Assembly (NCBI GenBank): GCA_027053695.1
Contig: JALUHL010000162.1
Coordinates: forward strand, 1-8,847
Direction: 5' to 3'
Source of the DNA: Ghiorsea sp.
Lineage (GTDB): Bacteria > Pseudomonadota > Zetaproteobacteria > Mariprofundales > Mariprofundaceae
DNA: 8,847 nucleotides
Shown: piece by piece, positions 6,595 through 8,847 of the stretch
How the letters are laid out: the number at the start of each line of letters is the position of its first letter
Position numbering within the stretch: position 1 is the first letter of the stretch
The notes under the pieces: model-generated
Seen by the model: only the letters and a program-made list of their open reading frames with translations
What the model was told of the DNA's origin: nothing
Databases searched by the model: none
Translations under genes and position numbers: made by a program

Positions 6595-7906
6595 CTAAGG
6601 GCAGATGATGGCTGATGGATAGGCTGTGTTCTCTAAATACACTATCTTGTGCTTTTTCATTCAATACAGCGTTGGCGTTGGTTAAGGTGCGCTCAAAGAG
6701 CAAGCTATAATCGATGCTGAGCACAGCATAATAATCTGAATAAACCAAGTAGCCACCTGCGCCAAGGGTGGGTGAATTGGCATCCAAATATTGCATATTC
6801 ACTGTTGTCCCCACCGCACCAAAGTTTTGATTATACCGCTTGCGCATATAACTGAGGCTGGCATACAAAGAAGATAGATTATCCTTTGCGGTATAGCGCA
6901 AATTCAAAGCACCACCATAGTTGTTGGATAGATTATATGCGCCAAGGTTAAAAATTTGGTAATCAATTTTACTTTCTAGCTTTAATTGTGGCGAGAAGGC
7001 ATAGGTTAAGGTTGGGGCAAAGAAATGCCCTGTAAAATCATTGCTTTTGGCAAAACTTTCACTGTATGAGGTGGTATAATAAGTATATGCAAGTTTGGTT
7101 TGTAAGCGGTAGTTGATTTCCCAAGCTGTGGAAGAAAGGGCTGCAACTAAAGTCTGCCCAGCACTACCTTTTGCCGCAGCTTGCGGCACGGCACCTTTGG
7201 CATAGGTGGATGATGCAGAGCCAGGGTTGTCATTGATAAAATACTCTGCTGAAAGATATAAGCTGAAAGGCTTTAAAGCAGGCGCTAATGAAGCTTGGTA
7301 TTCTTTGGCTGTCGCGGCATATGCTGAAGTATCTGCAATATGATTAAACTGTTCATTAGCATGCCTGTTGGCGCCAAAGGCCATCATGATATTGCCCAAC
7401 TGAAAGTTTGCAGCATCAGCGTATGATGAGTCTGATTTGGTCAACTGACGATAATGTGCCATGGCACGCTCATATGCGCCATTTTGCTCTAATGCGTTGG
7501 CATATTGGAATATATTTTCAGCATCTAAGGGATTTTCATCAAGCATAGCTTTATAAATAGGCACGGCTTTTTCAGGCATGTCTGCTGCCATATATGTTGA
7601 TGTGAGCAAATGCTGATAATCGGGAAATAAGTCTGCGGAATCTTTGATGCTTTCTAAGTAGGGCACTGCCTCCCTAGCTCGTTTGGTTTGAGAAAGTAAG
7701 CTGGCCATATAATATTTTGCATAGGGATTTTCTGGCTCAACAGCTAATACTTGGGTTAATTTCTTTTCTGCAATATCAAAATCTTGAAAGTTAATATCTT
7801 CAATAGCTTCGCCCAATAAAGCACCTGTGTCTTGCGCAGGTTCTGCAAAAGAAAGCTGAGCCGATAGACAACAAATGATAAAGCTTATGATGATATGACG
7901 TTTCAT
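6563..7906 (-). CDS. TPR-domain outer-membrane beta-barrel protein, Slam/PgaA-like layout (C-terminus frame-shifted)
   Basis: A signal peptide (MKRHIIISF..., likely cleavage after SFA at residue 21) is followed by about five TPR helical repeats (residues about 29-200; for example AEKKLTQVLAVEPEN and EKAVPIYKAMLDENP). From about residue 212 the sequence turns into alternating beta strands rich in Tyr and Ser (FSLYLSAEYF, WEINYRLQTKLAYTYY), as in an outer-membrane barrel. Periplasmic TPRs with a C-terminal barrel are the layout of Slam (DUF560) lipoprotein translocators and of PgaA-type polysaccharide exporters; I cannot choose between them by eye. The frame runs out into LILFRAKL and a TGA, while the +1 frame continues the barrel, so a single-base indel near 6591-6595 is likely. 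The start is supported by GGGG six bases upstream and AGAGG twelve bases upstream. Confidence 0.65.
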   Translation of the reverse strand: MKRHIIISFIICCLSAQLSFAEPAQDTGALLGEAIEDINFQDFDIAEKKLTQVLAVEPENPYAKYYMASLLSQTKRAREAVPYLESIKDSADLFPDYQHLLTSTYMAADMPEKAVPIYKAMLDENPLDAENIFQYANALEQNGAYERAMAHYRQLTKSDSSYADAANFQLGNIMMAFGANRHANEQFNHIADTSAYAATAKEYQASLAPALKPFSLYLSAEYFINDNPGSASSTYAKGAVPQAAAKGSAGQTLVAALSSTAWEINYRLQTKLAYTYYTTSYSESFAKSNDFTGHFFAPTLTYAFSPQLKLESKIDYQIFNLGAYNLSNNYGGALNLRYTAKDNLSSLYASLSYMRKRYNQNFGAVGTTVNMQYLDANSPTLGAGGYLVYSDYYAVLSIDYSLLFERTLTNANAVLNEKAQDSVFREHSLSISHHLPLEALILFRAKL

Positions 7907-7944
7907 AATTAACCCCGACCTCTATGTATATTAGTCAATAATTC

Positions 7945-7972
7945 ATTATAAATCTAGGGGAGTGATAGTCCG
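7945..7972 (-). promoter_or_regulatory. Candidate sigma-70 promoter of the TPR/barrel gene
   Basis: On the minus strand a perfect TATAAT box (plus positions 7945-7950) lies 38 bases before the ATG at 7906. Sixteen bases upstream is CGGACT (7967-7972), a weak match to the -35 box (three of six). The predicted transcript would have a leader of about 30 bases. The 90-bp gap after the Gx-transporter gene holds nothing else recognisable, and no convincing terminator. The TPR gene may therefore be transcribed both from here and by read-through. Confidence 0.4.
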
Positions 7973-7996
7973 TGGATACGATAGGTATGCTGCGGG

Positions 7997-8548
7997 CTAT
8001 ATTTTATCTTGCAATCGCTGCCAAAGATAGCTGGCGATGGAGCCATTTATCCAGCCGCTGATACATGATAAGAATAGAAGCGGTGGCAACAAATAATACA
8101 CAGCAGGCTGTTGGATAAACCAAGTTTCCACGGCAACAAATTGCCCCAACATATGTGCGACGGCAGCAAACAAGCTCAAGCTGATTAAACTTATTCTTGG
8201 AAACAAGAGATACAATACAAGCATGGTAAAAGCTGCAGTGAGCGCACCTGCAAGGCTGATAAAGAAGGTAGGTGTAAACAATGTGCCGATGAAAATGCTA
8301 CCGATAATCACGCGAGCAATCGCCAGCAGCAATGCAGCGCGTATGCCAAAAAACATCAAAGCCAGCAATGTCATGATATTGGCTAATCCCAATTTAAACC
8401 AAGGCCCAAGGCTGGGTAATGCTGCTTCAAACACATGCAAACCAATCGCCATCAATAAAAAAGATAACCACACGGCTTTCTTTTCTAAAGAAGCCAGGCT
8501 TGGGCGAGGCGGCATATTCAAAGAACCATCATTTCGCATCATTTTCAC
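7997..8548 (-). CDS. Gx transporter family / heptaprenyl diphosphate synthase component I-like membrane protein
   Basis: A small integral membrane protein of 183 residues with about five hydrophobic segments. The motif FKLGLANIMTLLAL (about residues 52-65) followed by RVIIGSIFIGT is typical of the HepI / Gx transporter family, which resembles ECF-transporter substrate-binding subunits. Family members were named as component I of heptaprenyl diphosphate synthase, but many are now thought to be transporters; the substrate is unknown. The neighbouring NusG-domain-II gene is a usual partner in other genomes. The GTG start (8546-8548) overlaps the preceding TGA as GTGA, implying translational coupling. 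ATG codons at 8542 and 8539 are possible alternatives, shortening the protein by two or three residues. The stop is TAG at 7997-7999. Confidence 0.8.
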   Translation of the reverse strand: MKMMRNDGSLNMPPRPSLASLEKKAVWLSFLLMAIGLHVFEAALPSLGPWFKLGLANIMTLLALMFFGIRAALLLAIARVIIGSIFIGTLFTPTFFISLAGALTAAFTMLVLYLLFPRISLISLSLFAAVAHMLGQFVAVETWFIQQPAVYYLLPPLLFLSCISGWINGSIASYLWQRLQDKI

Positions 8549-8847
8549 TCTGTAATCGCATCAAAATGCACATTTTTTGAATTTTTATCATCAAAACCGC
8601 GCAAAACCACCATAATATGGTTGGGCACACAAGCAATCACGCTGCCTGATTGTTTTTTCCTGCCCGATAGGGTGCAGTGGTGGGTTAAGCATGGCGATGA
8701 AACAAAACGAATGCCTTGCTTGGAGATTTCAATATCGGATATGCCAATTTCGCCTTTGGCTGGCACATGAATGACCTTATCGCCTTTGGGTAAAGGGTAT
8801 GAAGCCAGCAGTTGTTTGCCGTGATAAATATAAGCTGTGGGAACGCC
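8545..8847 (-). CDS. NusG domain II-containing protein (5' end outside window)
   Basis: The frame is open to the window edge, and 100 residues are visible. The sequence contains YIYHGKQLLASYPLPKGD, then ISKQGIRFVSSPCLTHHC and SGSVIACVPNHIMVVL. This matches the pattern of stand-alone NusG domain II proteins (PF07009): a Cys-x4-Cys pair and a later Cys-x-Pro-Asn before the final strand. These proteins are usually anchored in or exported across the inner membrane by an N-terminal helix, which would lie outside the window. Their function is not established; they often sit next to Gx transporter, polyprenyl synthetase or ApbE-type genes. The stop (TGA, 8545-8547) overlaps the start of the Gx transporter gene, so the two form an operon. 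An internal GTG at 8766 is not the real start, because the conserved domain begins upstream of it. Confidence 0.75.
   Translation of the reverse strand, partial: GVPTAYIYHGKQLLASYPLPKGDKVIHVPAKGEIGISDIEISKQGIRFVSSPCLTHHCTLSGRKKQSGSVIACVPNHIMVVLRGFDDKNSKNVHFDAITE

Noticed and set aside
7865..7906. Lipoprotein signal in the TPR/barrel protein (two Cys in its signal peptide)
   Set aside because: The Cys pair follows FII and sits inside the hydrophobic core with no lipobox pattern; SFA followed by EP is a normal signal peptidase I site.
7933..7938. TTGACT as a -35 box for the TPR/barrel gene
   Set aside because: No acceptable -10 box occurs 16-18 bases downstream; the position would run into the ribosome binding site.
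7974..7990. ATAC...GTAT inverted repeat as a terminator of the Gx gene
   Set aside because: The stem is only four base pairs, AT-rich, and lacks a following T tract.
8223..8555. Plus-strand frame of 110 codons opposite the Gx transporter gene
   Set aside because: The opposite strand has a recognisable membrane protein family; the plus-strand product has no domain and no ribosome binding site that I can see.

Overview
The window is almost entirely coding and suggests a Gram-negative bacterium, probably a proteobacterium of moderate GC content. The evidence is Sec signal peptides, a TPR plus outer-membrane beta-barrel protein, a FecR-type domain, and a surface-protein tail resembling GlyGly-CTERM-type sorting signals. 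The genus cannot be told from the sequence. There are no tRNA or rRNA genes, no insertion sequences and no CRISPR array.

Plus strand, 2-6316. The 3' part of a gene encodes a FecR-like domain followed by a very long, basic, aromatic-free tail of 16-residue Ser-Lys-Pro-Lys-Gly repeats. Sixteen bases later comes a gene for a very large exported protein: signal peptide, a long series of Asp-box/YCF48-like beta-propeller repeats, eight HYR (hyalin-type Ig-like) repeats in four alternating A/B pairs, and a Cys/Gly-rich, hydrophobic, Arg/Lys-rich C-terminus. This gene is split into two overlapping frames (2031-3266 and 3257-6316). The switch falls in a short interval containing an unbroken run of ten G residues (3234-3243). 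With 11 or 8 G the reading frame would be continuous and encode about 1428 residues.

Minus strand, 6313-8847. Read in its own direction, this strand begins with a partial NusG-domain-II protein and a Gx-transporter/HepI-like membrane protein whose start overlaps the preceding stop. After a 90-bp gap with a candidate promoter comes a TPR protein with a C-terminal beta-barrel, of the general layout of Slam-type or PgaA-type outer-membrane export proteins. Its last 80-90 residues are also in another frame, through an apparent single-base indel near 6591-6595. This gene converges on the giant surface-protein gene, and the two stop codons share the four bases TTAA (6313-6316).

The point of most interest is a possible switchable surface-display locus: a repetitive basic envelope protein, a giant propeller/HYR surface protein with a G10 tract, and a convergent TPR-barrel protein that could act in export. 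The competing explanations are sequencing error in the homopolymer, or gene decay. The second, non-homopolymer frameshift in the neighbouring gene makes those alternatives serious.
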